A stretch of DNA of 64,000 nt from Leptospira saintgironsiae (GCF_002811765.1 NZ_NPDR01000004.1:248001-312000); one strand, 5' to 3'; counted from the stretch's first letter, positions 28,211 to 37,417 are shown. The notes: generated by a model from the letters alone, not told the origin. Translations and numbers: made by a program.

Positions 28211-28945
28211 TTACATTTTTCCTCCGCCATAAGTCTCATCGCTTGGAACGGAATCTTCCGGTGTCCAACCTTGAGGAGTATGACAGGATAAACAGTTTTT
28301 TAAGGAAATATTCTTTTTCATCAAGTCCTTGAATGGAGGAAGAGATTTAAATTTTACGATAATTCCTTCATAAGAACTTCTTTTAGGCTCTTCTCCGCCG
28401 CCAGGGTAATAACCACCATTTCCTTTTTCTTGCATGGTTCCGTCTTTTGGATCTCCTGTTCCATTCATCAAAACCTTTCCTTCACAAGTACAGAAGGAAG
28501 AATCTTTGGTTTTATGATCATGGAATGCAGAGAATGCAGTTCCTCTGACGCCAGCAGTTGTAGTCGGAGTGCTTACTTCGAATTTTTTACCTTTTAGATT
28601 CACAAGCTGGAACCAGGCAAATCCGCTTTGCACTTCTAGTTTACCGTCTTTGGATTCATTGTATAGACTGGAAATTTTCAGTTTTGTATTCGGCAGAACT
28701 TTAAACTCAGAACCCTTATAGAGTAGGGTGGTTTTAGAAGCATTCCCTGTAGAAACTATATCTCCTTCGGAAACCAGGTCTCCTAGTTTTAAAATGTTCC
28801 AACTTCCCTTGCCGCCTTTTTGTAGCTGTACTTTTCCGATCAGGAAGGAAACTCTCGCGTCCTTCTCCTTATTCTCTTGGCTTACTAAAACCAAGGAACC
28901 GATGGAAAGCACCAAGCTTAAGATCATCCACACTCTTAGTTTCAT
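28211..28945 (-). CDS. FecR-domain protein with single CxxCH motif
   Basis: 244 residues from the ATG at 28945, chosen because aaggaga lies 7 bp upstream; seven extra codons are open before it. A Sec signal-like N terminus (LRVWMILSLVLSIGSLVLV) precedes a FecR domain (about 28-150: VSFLIGKVQLQKGG, LKLGDLVSEGDIVSTG, STPTTTAGVRGTAFSAF). The domain ends with FCTCEGKV. Near the C terminus KNCLSCHTPQGW contains CxxCH (residues 218-222), the covalent haem-binding motif of c-type cytochromes. No FecI-type sigma factor is adjacent. It is transcribed 10 bp after an outer-membrane barrel gene and probably acts with it in the periplasm. Haem binding is inferred. Confidence 0.8.
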   Translation of the reverse strand: MKLRVWMILSLVLSIGSLVLVSQENKEKDARVSFLIGKVQLQKGGKGSWNILKLGDLVSEGDIVSTGNASKTTLLYKGSEFKVLPNTKLKISSLYNESKDGKLEVQSGFAWFQLVNLKGKKFEVSTPTTTAGVRGTAFSAFHDHKTKDSSFCTCEGKVLMNGTGDPKDGTMQEKGNGGYYPGGGEEPKRSSYEGIIVKFKSLPPFKDLMKKNISLKNCLSCHTPQGWTPEDSVPSDETYGGGKM

Positions 28946-28955
28946 ATATATCTCC

Positions 28956-30398
28956 TTAAAATTCAATGGTAGTCCAAAGAGTTAACTCTTTGGTCAGGCG
29001 GCCATAGGATACGATCCCGTTATTTGCACCGCCCTGGAATTGTTGTAAATACTCCGCTTTAGTCCTTTCGTTTCCGGATCCGTCCACATAGGATTGTTCT
29101 CTTCCTCCATCCTTATCTCTGTTCCTGGATTCTGTATATCCAATAGAAACACGTAAAGAATCCGTAATATTCCATTCTGCGAATACCGAACCTCTCCTAA
29201 AAGAAGAATGAACAGAATAACCGGAAGAGCTTACCAGAGGTCCAATAGTATTGGTTTGTATATTCCAATAATCCGATTCAGGAGTTCCTGGCATGATCTG
29301 ATTTATCTGAGTTCGGTTTGCGGCGAGAACTCCGTCTCTTCCGCTTCCTCCTTCTAATCTACCCACGATCCTAAAATCTCCCCATCCTAAAGACAACCAG
29401 GCGTAGGCTGCGGTTCCTGTTGAATCCAAACCAGGGGTTACCGCACCGAATGGTTTGGAAACATCCCGGACTTCTCCGCCTTTTTGTTTTCTGAACACGT
29501 ATCCAAGTCCAAAGTTAAGAATTTTTTTACGATCAAAATTAGCTTCTACAGCATAAGAGTCACTTTCTAAGGAACGAACATCTTTTCTGAGGTTGGTAGA
29601 AGGATTATTATCCGACGCAAGACATGCTGTTCCTTCTTTACAATCAGAAGTAGCAGCGCCGGTTAAGTTGGCAGATCTATAAAAGAAATGGAGGCCGATC
29701 CTATTTTCATCACCTATTTTAGGTTCATAAGAAACTCTAGAAGAAAGATCGAAACCTGAGGAGTCAGTATTTTGAGTTTGCCTGTAGCCTTCTCCGTTAG
29801 AAAGAATCACTTGAGCGGATAAGGTGTCCCATTTTCCTGTTCCACCTAACCCTATGTCGGCGGGAGCAGGTGCAAATCCCAGACTTTCCAGAGGCCCTTT
29901 ATCCACATATCTCCATTTCCAATAATTTTTCCATTGGGTGTATGTATGTGGGAGTTCCTGCATACCAAACGTTAGTGAGTATTCTCCAAGGCCAGTCTCC
30001 CAGGTCTTGCGTATGAGAGCCCTTCTGATTCCTAAAATATAAGGATTAGATTTAACTCCTCCGTCCATTCTTGTATCAGCGCTTATTTGAGCAGAACGTA
30101 CTAGTTCTCCCCATAGTTCCAGGTTAACCCCTGTTTCCTTAAATTCTTTATTAATGGTCAAAAGAGTCCAAGGAGTGGAGAAGCCAGGTTCTTCATTTGG
30201 ATATGCATTAGTAAGACCGGAACCACCATCTCTCATTCTTTGATTATAAGAAGGGGAGAGAATACCACCTATCTTCAAACCGTAAAAACCGTCCGGTTCG
30301 TCTTTTTTAGTAGTAACGATTTCCTCTGCGGATAAATGTACGGATCCCATAATAAAACATGCAGCGGTGATCAATTTTCGAATAGATGTCTTTTTCAA
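28956..30398 (-). CDS. Putative outer-membrane beta-barrel protein
   Basis: 480 residues. Signal peptide MKKTSIRKLITAACFIMGSVHLSA with AxA-like cleavage after LSA. The mature protein alternates polar and aromatic residues in strand-like blocks (YSLTFGMQEL, WNIQTNTIGPLV, SLRVSIGYTES) and ends in LWTTIEF with a C-terminal Phe, the usual signal for outer-membrane assembly. Could be a porin or a ligand-specific channel; the sequence does not tell. First gene of the two-gene unit with the FecR/CxxCH protein, divergent from the LytS-type kinase. Confidence 0.75.
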   Translation of the reverse strand: MKKTSIRKLITAACFIMGSVHLSAEEIVTTKKDEPDGFYGLKIGGILSPSYNQRMRDGGSGLTNAYPNEEPGFSTPWTLLTINKEFKETGVNLELWGELVRSAQISADTRMDGGVKSNPYILGIRRALIRKTWETGLGEYSLTFGMQELPHTYTQWKNYWKWRYVDKGPLESLGFAPAPADIGLGGTGKWDTLSAQVILSNGEGYRQTQNTDSSGFDLSSRVSYEPKIGDENRIGLHFFYRSANLTGAATSDCKEGTACLASDNNPSTNLRKDVRSLESDSYAVEANFDRKKILNFGLGYVFRKQKGGEVRDVSKPFGAVTPGLDSTGTAAYAWLSLGWGDFRIVGRLEGGSGRDGVLAANRTQINQIMPGTPESDYWNIQTNTIGPLVSSSGYSVHSSFRRGSVFAEWNITDSLRVSIGYTESRNRDKDGGREQSYVDGSGNERTKAEYLQQFQGGANNGIVSYGRLTKELTLWTTIEF

Positions 30399-30649
30399 AG
30401 AGGTCCCCCTCGATTACTTGCCGACAAAAGTCGTAAAGAAAAAATTTCGTTTAGATAAACCTATCCTGACTCTCTTGTCTACCAGACTTTGTATTTAACG
30501 TGCTGGTCGATCCGATTTCTGTAGTTCCCATTCGATTGGAATAAACGATACTTTGGCTGGAATAAGATTGTAAAAAGGGAATCGACGGGTTAAAAGAATA
30601 CAGGATCACTGGAGTCGGAACCGGAAAAAAATTTTCGACCATTCTATCT

Positions 30650-31669
30650 ATGCGCACTTTTAAGATATTATTCTGGTTAACTATAAACACCGTGATCGGC
30701 ACAATGAATTCGTTGTTAGTCGCTCATAATTCCAAGGCGCCTTTTTGGAAGGTGTTCTTGGCCACACAGGTAACCACACATTGTGTATGTTCCATAGTGG
30801 AGTTTTCTGTAGAATTTTTGAACCGAATGAACAAAGGCGCATTTTTCACGGGTGCCTTCTTGGTCGTTGCTTCTGCGATTGCATCCGTTTTGGGAGTCGC
30901 GTCAGGCGGAATCATCCATGTAATATTATTAGCTGGAGAAGGAGTCGAAAGGCCTCACGGAGGATCATATAATATTCTTCTAAGTAGCTTAATACTGGCC
31001 TTATTCATTTCTTTTTTAGAAAAGTCCATGCAAATCCTAATAGAAAGAAGGAAGAAGATGGAAAGCGAACTGAAAGATATCCAATACAGGACCTTTCAGA
31101 ACCGGATGGACCCTCATTATCTATTCAATACTTTGAATACCATACATTCTTTACTGGTAACTGACCCCCAAAAAGCAGATAACGCTTTAATTTTACTCTC
31201 CGAAACTTATAGATTCTTATCTGATAGGATTTTCGAAAAAACCATACCATTTTCGGAAGAATGGGATTTTACAGTAAACTATCTAGAATTGCAGAGAATA
31301 CGATTTTCGGATTCTTTGACGATCAAGATCAAAAAAGTGGGAGATTTTTCGAGACTTAGGATTCCTCCTCTCACCTTACAGCCATTAGTTGAAAATAGTT
31401 TCAAACATGGATTAGAAAATCGTTCCGAGGCAGGGATCTTGGAGATCAGCGCCTCAGAAAGTTTTGGAAGAATAAAAATAGAAATTAAAAATAATGGGAA
31501 CGAAAAACAAGAACATCACTTGTTACCTGAATATAAGAAATCCGAATTTTCTCGCACCTTAAATAATATAAAATCCAGGTTAGAGTATAATTTCGGAGAA
31601 GCGGAACTCAAATTAGAAAAAGATAAATTCGGAATCACCACATTAAGATTGGAATTCGCATCAAGATGA
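30650..31669 (+). CDS. LytS/YehU-type sensor histidine kinase
   Basis: 339 residues. About four membrane segments in residues 1-125, then a short coiled linker (IERRKKMESELKDIQYRTFQ). The His_kinase domain has NRMDPHYLFNTLNTIHSLL with phospho-acceptor His156. A C-terminal ATPase half follows (LTLQPLVENSFKHGLENR with the N box; GITTLRLEF end). The signal is presumably sensed within the membrane. The ATGA overlap with the LytTR regulator shows a coupled two-component pair. The divergent FecR/outer-membrane unit is a plausible target, by position only. Confidence 0.92.
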   Translation: MRTFKILFWLTINTVIGTMNSLLVAHNSKAPFWKVFLATQVTTHCVCSIVEFSVEFLNRMNKGAFFTGAFLVVASAIASVLGVASGGIIHVILLAGEGVERPHGGSYNILLSSLILALFISFLEKSMQILIERRKKMESELKDIQYRTFQNRMDPHYLFNTLNTIHSLLVTDPQKADNALILLSETYRFLSDRIFEKTIPFSEEWDFTVNYLELQRIRFSDSLTIKIKKVGDFSRLRIPPLTLQPLVENSFKHGLENRSEAGILEISASESFGRIKIEIKNNGNEKQEHHLLPEYKKSEFSRTLNNIKSRLEYNFGEAELKLEKDKFGITTLRLEFASR

Positions 31670-32406
31670 ATAGCGCGCTTTATAAGGTTTTAGTGATAGA
31701 GGACGAGGTGCCTGCTCGGGACCTTCTCCGCAAATTTTTAGAAGATTGGCCCCAGTTTGAAGTAGGCGGGATTGCAAGAACGGGCTCTCAAGCAATCGAT
31801 CTTCTTAAAAAGGAAAAATTCGATCTGATGTTTCTGGACATCAATCTTCCAGAAAAAACAGGGTTACAGGTTTTAGAAGAAATAGGAGAAAATCTCCCTG
31901 TATTAGTATTCACCACCGCTTATAGAGAACATACTCTTAAAGCATTCGAAGTGGGGGCCTGTGATTATCTTTTGAAACCATACACAAAAGAAAGATTTTC
32001 AGCATGTATGGAAAGAGCTCTTCATCATCTGCAGTTAAAGTCTATTTCGAACTCCAGACCAAGCGGAGAACCGGATCCAGTATTCGTTTTTCGTGATGGA
32101 GGTTTGATCCATAGAGTTTTATATGCAGATCTATATTATCTCACCGCCAACGGAAAACGTTCCGTTCTTCATACAAAGGACGGAGATTATGAAACTGCCA
32201 AGCTACTCGGCGATTTAGAAAAAGAATTACCTAAGACTGATTTTTTGCGTATCCACAGAAAACATATGGTGAATCGAAATCTAGTTTCTGCCGCAAAATC
32301 ACAAGCGGGCGGGGCATATACAATTTATCTGAAAGATGAAGACGAAACTAATCTTCCAGTTGGAAGAGAATTTGTGGACGGAGTGAAAGGTCTATTCGGT
32401 AAGTGA
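31666..32406 (+). CDS. LytTR-family response regulator
   Basis: 246 residues. Receiver domain 7-125: IEDEVPARD with acidic pocket, FLDINLPEKTG with phospho-acceptor Asp58, VFTTAYREH, LLKPY with the conserved Lys. The LytTR DNA-binding domain occupies about 140-245: LIHRVLYADLYYLTANGKRS, then LRIHRKHMVNRN. Partner of the kinase it overlaps. Its stop is 9 bp before element copy A, and it converges with the SDR gene. Confidence 0.94.
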   Translation: MNSALYKVLVIEDEVPARDLLRKFLEDWPQFEVGGIARTGSQAIDLLKKEKFDLMFLDINLPEKTGLQVLEEIGENLPVLVFTTAYREHTLKAFEVGACDYLLKPYTKERFSACMERALHHLQLKSISNSRPSGEPDPVFVFRDGGLIHRVLYADLYYLTANGKRSVLHTKDGDYETAKLLGDLEKELPKTDFLRIHRKHMVNRNLVSAAKSQAGGAYTIYLKDEDETNLPVGREFVDGVKGLFGK

Positions 32407-32414
32407 AGCGGCAG

Positions 32415-32563
32415 TGTAGGAGTTCCTACGTTGCTTGGAAGACCGCCCCCTCCCTGCTTTGGGTGGGGGGAGTGGCCCGTGGGAGAGCGCTTACACGCCT
32501 ACCACAAAATCCTCGATTCGTCAACAAGATCCCCCACTACTAACCCATGTTGGAATTCCAACA
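32415..32563 (+). repeat. 149-bp palindrome-bounded element, copy A
   Basis: Left box tgtaggagttcctacg (one base off palindrome) and right box tgttggaattccaaca (perfect). Between them: a GC-rich hairpin ccccctccc-tgcttt-gggtggggg (32446-32469), the conserved core agtggcccgtgggagagc, cgtg/cacg and gtgg/ccac pairings, and cacaaaatc. Lies between convergent genes. Closest to copy C. Short reading frames across it are not conserved as protein. Confidence 0.85.
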
Positions 32564-32571
32564 AAAAACCC

Positions 32572-33270
32572 TTACCAAGGAATCTCTTTTTTATCTCTCA
32601 GAAAAATTCCGCTCGGACCACTCTTATCCAGCTGTGCCGCCCAAATAATAGTCTCAGCACCATGTTCCACAGAACGAGTTGCTGACTTGCCGCCCATATC
32701 AGTTCTCACCCATCCTGGGCAAACTGAATTTACCTTAATATCTTTGCCGGAAGATTCTGAATGAAGAATTCGAGTAAGTGCATTTAAAGCAGTTTTAGAA
32801 ATACGATATGCTGCATAGCCTGAACTCATATCGTAAAGTTGCCCCATACCTGAGCTAACGTTTACGATCCTTCCATAACCATTCTTTTTCATTATGCCCA
32901 AGATCTTTTGGGAAAGAAGAAAAGGTCCAATCAGATTAGTGTCCAAGGTTCCTTGCAACATTTCTAAAGTGGTATTTTCTATTGAGCCGCTGTCCAAATA
33001 CACGCCTGCATTATTCACAAGTATGTCGATTTTAGGATATTTCGCGAGGACTTCTTTTAAGAATGATTGGATAGAATTCGGATCGGAAACATCCAGTGCA
33101 AAAGCTTCTGCGGAGCCGCCTTCTTTTTGGATAGAAGATGCAGTTTTTTCAGAGTCTTCTTTTTTGCGAGAAGCACAGATGATGTGAATCCCAGACTTAC
33201 CAAGTTGTTTAGAAACTTCTTCGCCTATACCTCGGCTCGCGCCGGTTACGATTGCAATTTTTTTGTCCAT
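32572..33270 (-). CDS. Short-chain dehydrogenase/reductase
   Basis: 232 residues, the classical SDR length. It binds NAD(P) through TGASRGIG (9-16) and has LDVSD, NNAG, the catalytic Ser in NVSSGMGQLYD, YAAYRISKTALNAL with the YxxxK pair, and PGWVRTDMGG. Substrate is unknown; the closest classical types reduce carbonyls. It ends 8 bp from element copy A. Probably last gene of an aldolase-TetR-corA-SDR minus-strand run, 10 bp after corA. Confidence 0.93.
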   Translation of the reverse strand: MDKKIAIVTGASRGIGEEVSKQLGKSGIHIICASRKKEDSEKTASSIQKEGGSAEAFALDVSDPNSIQSFLKEVLAKYPKIDILVNNAGVYLDSGSIENTTLEMLQGTLDTNLIGPFLLSQKILGIMKKNGYGRIVNVSSGMGQLYDMSSGYAAYRISKTALNALTRILHSESSGKDIKVNSVCPGWVRTDMGGKSATRSVEHGAETIIWAAQLDKSGPSGIFLRDKKEIPW

Positions 33271-33280
33271 AAGACTTGGA

Positions 33281-34282
33281 CTAATCTTTGAACCAATTTT
33301 TATATTTAAAATATAAAATCATACTTCCTGGAATGGCAAGCATCGTGGCAAGGGAGGCACTTAGGATCAGTTTATTTCCATAAGGAAGATCTGCAAAATT
33401 CATCCCGAAAAATCCAGTCAAGAATGTGAGTGGCATAAAGATCATCGAAACCAAGGTTAATCGTTTGATGATATCGTTCGTTTTCTGAGAAAGGATGGAA
33501 AAATAAGCATCCATCGAGTTTCCGATCAGGTCCCTGTCCATATCGATTGTTTCCACAAGCCGACTCAAATGATCGTAAACGTCCCTAAAATAGAAACGCA
33601 CCTTTTCCGAAAGAAATTTGTCCTCATGCCTCATGATCAGATTTAGAACTTCTCTTTGAGGAGAAAGAACCCTTCTCATCCGAACCAAATTTCTTTTCAC
33701 ATATAAAATATTCGTAATAAAGTCTGGCTCGATTTCGCTAGTCAGGATCTGATTTTCTATATCTGTGATCTGTTCAGAGATCTGGTCTAAGATCGGAAAA
33801 TTAGAATCCACCAAAAGATCGAATAGTAGATACAGAACATGATCTGTTCCCTTAGAAGCAAAATTTTGTTCTGTAAGAGTTCGGTTCCAAAGAGAATCGA
33901 TCAAAGGTTCCTTATGTTCATGGACCGACACAATAAACTTACGATTGAAAAACACATGTGTTTCGGTGGCAGAAAAAGATTGTTCTCCTTCTGATCTGAA
34001 ACTATGAAGAACAATAAATGCATGATCCTCATAATCTTCGAACTTAGGCCTTTGGTTTCTGTTCACACAATCTTCTATAGCAAGATCATGGAATCCGCAG
34101 TTTTTAGATAAAAAGATGAGGTCTTCAGAGCTAGGATCTTCTACATCGATCCAAACCTTTTCTTTATTCAAAGTTTTCTTAAGGGAAAAATTTCTCAAGA
34201 AAGCAGAATCTGTTTTCCGAGTCACCGCTTTAGAAACGGAATTTTTTTCTTTGGGAGTGGGGAAGGAAAGAAAACGTATCAT
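33281..34282 (-). CDS. corA: CorA-family divalent cation transporter
   Basis: 333 residues. A large cytoplasmic N-terminal domain is followed by two C-terminal membrane segments. The signature GMNF lies in PLTFLTGFFGMNFADLPYG at the end of the first membrane helix, followed by a helix ending YFKYKNWF with the basic tail. It moves Mg2+ (or Co2+/Ni2+/Zn2+ in some members) down its gradient as a pentamer. The gene follows TetR by 42 bp on the same strand, so it may be co-regulated. Confidence 0.93.
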   Translation of the reverse strand: MIRFLSFPTPKEKNSVSKAVTRKTDSAFLRNFSLKKTLNKEKVWIDVEDPSSEDLIFLSKNCGFHDLAIEDCVNRNQRPKFEDYEDHAFIVLHSFRSEGEQSFSATETHVFFNRKFIVSVHEHKEPLIDSLWNRTLTEQNFASKGTDHVLYLLFDLLVDSNFPILDQISEQITDIENQILTSEIEPDFITNILYVKRNLVRMRRVLSPQREVLNLIMRHEDKFLSEKVRFYFRDVYDHLSRLVETIDMDRDLIGNSMDAYFSILSQKTNDIIKRLTLVSMIFMPLTFLTGFFGMNFADLPYGNKLILSASLATMLAIPGSMILYFKYKNWFKD

Positions 34283-34324
34283 TTGATTATCCTAATACGA
34301 ATTTTCCCGAAAGCTTTTTAAGCC

Positions 34325-34876
34325 TTAGGTATTTTCCAATGCGTAAACTATATACGCTCTGAAATCTTCCAAAGTAAATTCTCTCTTATTGGTCAAATGA
34401 TTGATCATATAACCTATGATGGCAGAAGTAAGATTTTTTACTTCGAATTCAGTATAATTAGGTTTTAAAGCTAGAATGATCTTTTTGGAGTTTTCATAAA
34501 AGATCAAATTTACTAAATGAATATTTCGTTTTTTTAATCTATGGATTTTAGGTTGGAGCATCAGACTCCAATACAAGCGGAGATATTCTTCATTCTCCTT
34601 TACTAATTTAATGATCTGTCCACCTAGGAATTGGATAAGCTCCGCTCTATTCTCAGAAGTATTCAATTTCTCAGGAAGATATTTTTTTAGGATCGTATCG
34701 TGAGATTCGATGATCCCTTCTAAAATAGATTCTTTAGATTCGAAATAACGATAAGCAAGACCCAAAGATAGGCCAGCTCTCTGGGCAATTTGCCGCATAG
34801 TGGAGCCGTGGTACCCTTGTTCTGAAAATAATTTGAGGGAAGTTCTTAGGATTAGGTCTCTTGTATCTTTGGCCAT
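34325..34876 (-). CDS. TetR-family transcriptional regulator
   Basis: 183 residues. N-terminal helix-turn-helix: RDLILRTSLKLFSEQGYHGS, TMRQIAQRAGLSLGLAYRYF, ESKESIL, the standard TetR order. The remaining ligand-binding part is not diagnostic. It starts 3 bp after the stop of the aldolase-like gene and precedes corA, so it may control this unit. Ligand and operator unknown. Confidence 0.93.
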   Translation of the reverse strand: MAKDTRDLILRTSLKLFSEQGYHGSTMRQIAQRAGLSLGLAYRYFESKESILEGIIESHDTILKKYLPEKLNTSENRAELIQFLGGQIIKLVKENEEYLRLYWSLMLQPKIHRLKKRNIHLVNLIFYENSKKIILALKPNYTEFEVKNLTSAIIGYMINHLTNKREFTLEDFRAYIVYALENT

Positions 34877-34879
34877 TGT

Positions 34880-35683
34880 TTACCGAATGGAATAGAGAAC
34901 CTTTCTGGATCCGATCCTTTCCCGATTGGTTTCCATTCTATTCTTATAACCGTAGGCTTTCTCAGGTTTTAATAGAGAAAATAGATCGTACAATTCGATC
35001 TCGAATTGGAGCATAACTTCTGCTACTTCTTCCGGAAATTTTTCCAAAGATTTCATAGCGTCCACACAAACATGTCTGGAGTTGATCTTATCAGGACGGA
35101 TCTCTTCAGCGATCTTTCTGAAATTTTGTTTTGTGATCGTCCCACCCACAGAAGTTTTTTTGCCTCTATCTTTGGAAATCGCAATGATAGTACGAGTAAC
35201 TTTCATCACTTCTTTATCATCTGGGATCATTCCCATAGAAGCAGAAAGATCCGATCTTGCAGCAGTTACCTGATCCAGATCTTCGAAAGCACTGGAGTCA
35301 GCGATCTCCAGCAAATTTTTATAACCTGTAATAGTCTCCAGGTTCATCGCCTTAGTAACCTTAGAAAAAGTCACAGGGCTTAGCATACTTTTAAGAGTAG
35401 AAATAAAATTTTTGAGAGCATAAGAAGATTCGATCATAGGCGCTGAGATTCCTTCGATTTCTTCTTTAACAAGCATACGGATATCGGTCCTGGCTTCTGG
35501 CCCACCGATCTTAACAGTGACCGGAACCAAATCTTTAGCCACGATATGAAGCGCTCGGATCTCATCCGAATCCATATCTTCCGTTTCCGTGCCTCCTTTC
35601 AATCCTACAATAGGATAGCTCTGTTTCAGAGAAATCAGGTGGCGGCGAAGTTCGATAATTTTGCGGTCTATCTGCTCTTTCAC
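34880..35683 (-). CDS. HpcH/HpaI-type aldolase-like protein
   Basis: 267 residues, GTG start. TVKIGGPEARTDIRML followed by GISAPMIESSYALKNFI resembles the strands of HpcH/HpaI aldolase/citrate lyase TIM barrels, where a Glu and a nearby Asp bind the metal. KINSRHVCVDAM and the start VGLKGGTETEDMD fit loosely. I do not see a full canonical active site, so catalytic function is uncertain. First of the aldolase-TetR-corA-SDR run. Confidence 0.55.
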   Translation of the reverse strand: MKEQIDRKIIELRRHLISLKQSYPIVGLKGGTETEDMDSDEIRALHIVAKDLVPVTVKIGGPEARTDIRMLVKEEIEGISAPMIESSYALKNFISTLKSMLSPVTFSKVTKAMNLETITGYKNLLEIADSSAFEDLDQVTAARSDLSASMGMIPDDKEVMKVTRTIIAISKDRGKKTSVGGTITKQNFRKIAEEIRPDKINSRHVCVDAMKSLEKFPEEVAEVMLQFEIELYDLFSLLKPEKAYGYKNRMETNRERIGSRKVLYSIR

Positions 35684-35775
35684 ATTTCTAATATCGTCCT
35701 TTTCAAAAAAACAGTAAGGATTTTTAGGAAAAAAGGCCGGAACTTATCCCTCCCCGAGAGGATCTGATATACCCA

Positions 35776-36069
35776 ATGGCCCAAAAACTTACTTTATTAC
35801 CGGCTCTTAGTTTATTTCTGTTTTTGGGATGTTCCAGAGAGGACATAGAGGAGGAGATCAAAGGAAAGAAAACGGAAGAATTCAATCCGGTTGCTAATTA
35901 CATTGTTTGTGTCGCCACCACCCAAGCTTGTATAGATGCAAATGGAGAAGATTGTTTTATCGTAAAAAATGATCCGCAATACTTCGCTGACGGAGGAGGC
36001 GGAGTCGAAGCCTTATGTTTGGATAGAACAGCGGAAACCATCCTTGTTACCGAAACTGGCGGTATGTAA
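35776..36069 (+). CDS. Small putative lipoprotein
   Basis: 97 residues. Signal peptide MAQKLTLLPALSLFLFLGC with lipobox FLGC, lipid anchor at Cys19. The mature part has four Cys (VCVATTQAC, then DCF and ALC) that may pair. No family recognised. Divergent from the aldolase-like gene and 102 bp upstream of lepB. Confidence 0.75.
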   Translation: MAQKLTLLPALSLFLFLGCSREDIEEEIKGKKTEEFNPVANYIVCVATTQACIDANGEDCFIVKNDPQYFADGGGGVEALCLDRTAETILVTETGGM

Positions 36070-36171
36070 CAATTTCTTCTGTGGGCTCTTTACGTTCTCT
36101 ATGCGAACCGGTAAAGTGAACATTCAGTCTTCTGAATTGACGGGAAATACCGATCCAGTATCAATAGACCT

Positions 36172-37170
36172 ATGAGCCAGCCGAAGGGCAGTACCTTTTT
36201 GAAAAAACTTCCTACATGGATCCAGGAAATCTTTGGAGAGGAATCGGTAGATTCAACTCTCTCCTTCTTCTTTATCGTTTTACTAGTTTTAGCTTTTAAA
36301 TCTTCAGTCTTGGACGCGAACAATATCCCCTCGGGATCCATGCTCCCAACTCTCAAGATAGGGGATTTTCTATTTGTAAATAAGATGAGATATTCTCTCA
36401 GACTTCCATTTACTGATACGGAACTCAAAAGATATGATGATCCTCAAAGAGGTGATATTGTGACCTTCATCCCTCCTGATGGAGCTGTTTCACCAGAAGA
36501 GAAAGAAGGCTGGTTTCCTAAAAGATTTGTAAAAAGAGTGATTGGTCTTCCTGGAGATCGTATACGCATTGTAAAGGTCTCACATAAGCGCGAAGGTTTT
36601 TCTATTGACTATGGCAAAATAGAATATATGGAAAAAGGAAAAACAGAATTCTCCGCTTACGATTTTAAAGATGCGGAAAAGGGAAATCTACTCGATGACC
36701 TGGATGATGATGCGGCAGTCCAATTTTATCTATTTAAGGAGAAGAAACCAGACTTCGAACATTATGTGATCGAAGGAGATTCCCATCCTTACGCTCACCA
36801 ACAATTCAAAGATGGTGAATGTTTTCAGGCCACAGGTTGTGTGATCCCAGATAATCATTATATGATGGTAGGAGATAACCGTACAAATTCTTCTGATTCC
36901 AGATTTTGGGGTTTTGTTCCTAGAGAAAATATACTGGGAAAAGCTGCATTGATCTATTTCTCCATCAATTGGAAAGACCATGTATGCGCGTATAAAAGTG
37001 CAGAGGACCTTGGAATGAACGGGCGGTTTGCCCAAAAATACGATCAGGAAGAATTTAGATCGAAATGTGGAGATATCGATTCTAATATGAATTGGTTCAA
37101 GAGCACTGTATTCTATAGAATTCCAAGGATGCAGGTTCGTTGGTATCGAATCGGAACCGTATTAGAATAA
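36172..37170 (+). CDS. lepB: Signal peptidase I
   Basis: 332 residues. Removes Sec signal peptides at the outer face of the inner membrane using a Ser/Lys dyad. A membrane anchor (about 28-46) is followed by box B NIPSGSMLPTL with nucleophile Ser56. Box D KRVIGLPGD gives general base Lys121, and box E has VGDNRTNSSDSRFWG. An insertion between boxes D and E (about 130-235) and a C-terminal extension make it longer than minimal enzymes. The stop is directly followed by the AtpZ-like ATG. Confidence 0.96.
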   Translation: MSQPKGSTFLKKLPTWIQEIFGEESVDSTLSFFFIVLLVLAFKSSVLDANNIPSGSMLPTLKIGDFLFVNKMRYSLRLPFTDTELKRYDDPQRGDIVTFIPPDGAVSPEEKEGWFPKRFVKRVIGLPGDRIRIVKVSHKREGFSIDYGKIEYMEKGKTEFSAYDFKDAEKGNLLDDLDDDAAVQFYLFKEKKPDFEHYVIEGDSHPYAHQQFKDGECFQATGCVIPDNHYMMVGDNRTNSSDSRFWGFVPRENILGKAALIYFSINWKDHVCAYKSAEDLGMNGRFAQKYDQEEFRSKCGDIDSNMNWFKSTVFYRIPRMQVRWYRIGTVLE

Positions 37171-37404
37171 ATGAGCGAGTCGGATCAAAAACCTCCTGAA
37201 AATAAGGACACTTCTCCCTGGCAGCTTGCTAGTGTAGGTACAGAGTTTGCATTTATCATCATTGCTTCCGTTTTTATAGGAAGATATCTGGATGGTCGAT
37301 TCGGTTGGTCACCTTTTGGGATCTTATTCGGGGCAATTTTCGGATTCGGCTACGGGATTTATTATCTTCTCATGAGAGTTGCCCAATTCGATAAAAAGGA
37401 CTAG
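37171..37404 (+). CDS. AtpZ/AtpI-like small membrane protein
   Basis: 77 residues with two membrane segments (about 18-37 and 47-68) separated by GRYLDGRFGWSPFG. This is the layout of the small AtpZ/AtpI proteins encoded ahead of ATP synthase operons, which help c-ring assembly or Mg2+ supply. Its start abuts the lepB stop. Confidence 0.8.
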   Translation: MSESDQKPPENKDTSPWQLASVGTEFAFIIIASVFIGRYLDGRFGWSPFGILFGAIFGFGYGIYYLLMRVAQFDKKD

Positions 37405-37417
37405 CCCCGGCTTGGAG

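Noticed and set aside
30399..30649. Operator sites between the divergent barrel and kinase genes
   Set aside because: The 251-bp region must contain promoters, but I found no clear paired LytTR-type direct repeats or palindromes to support a specific site.
32431..32764. Two overlapping plus-strand frames of 84 and 109 residues
   Set aside because: They translate element copy A and the antisense of the SDR gene. The equivalent frames are not kept in the other copies, apart from the one fused to thrS.
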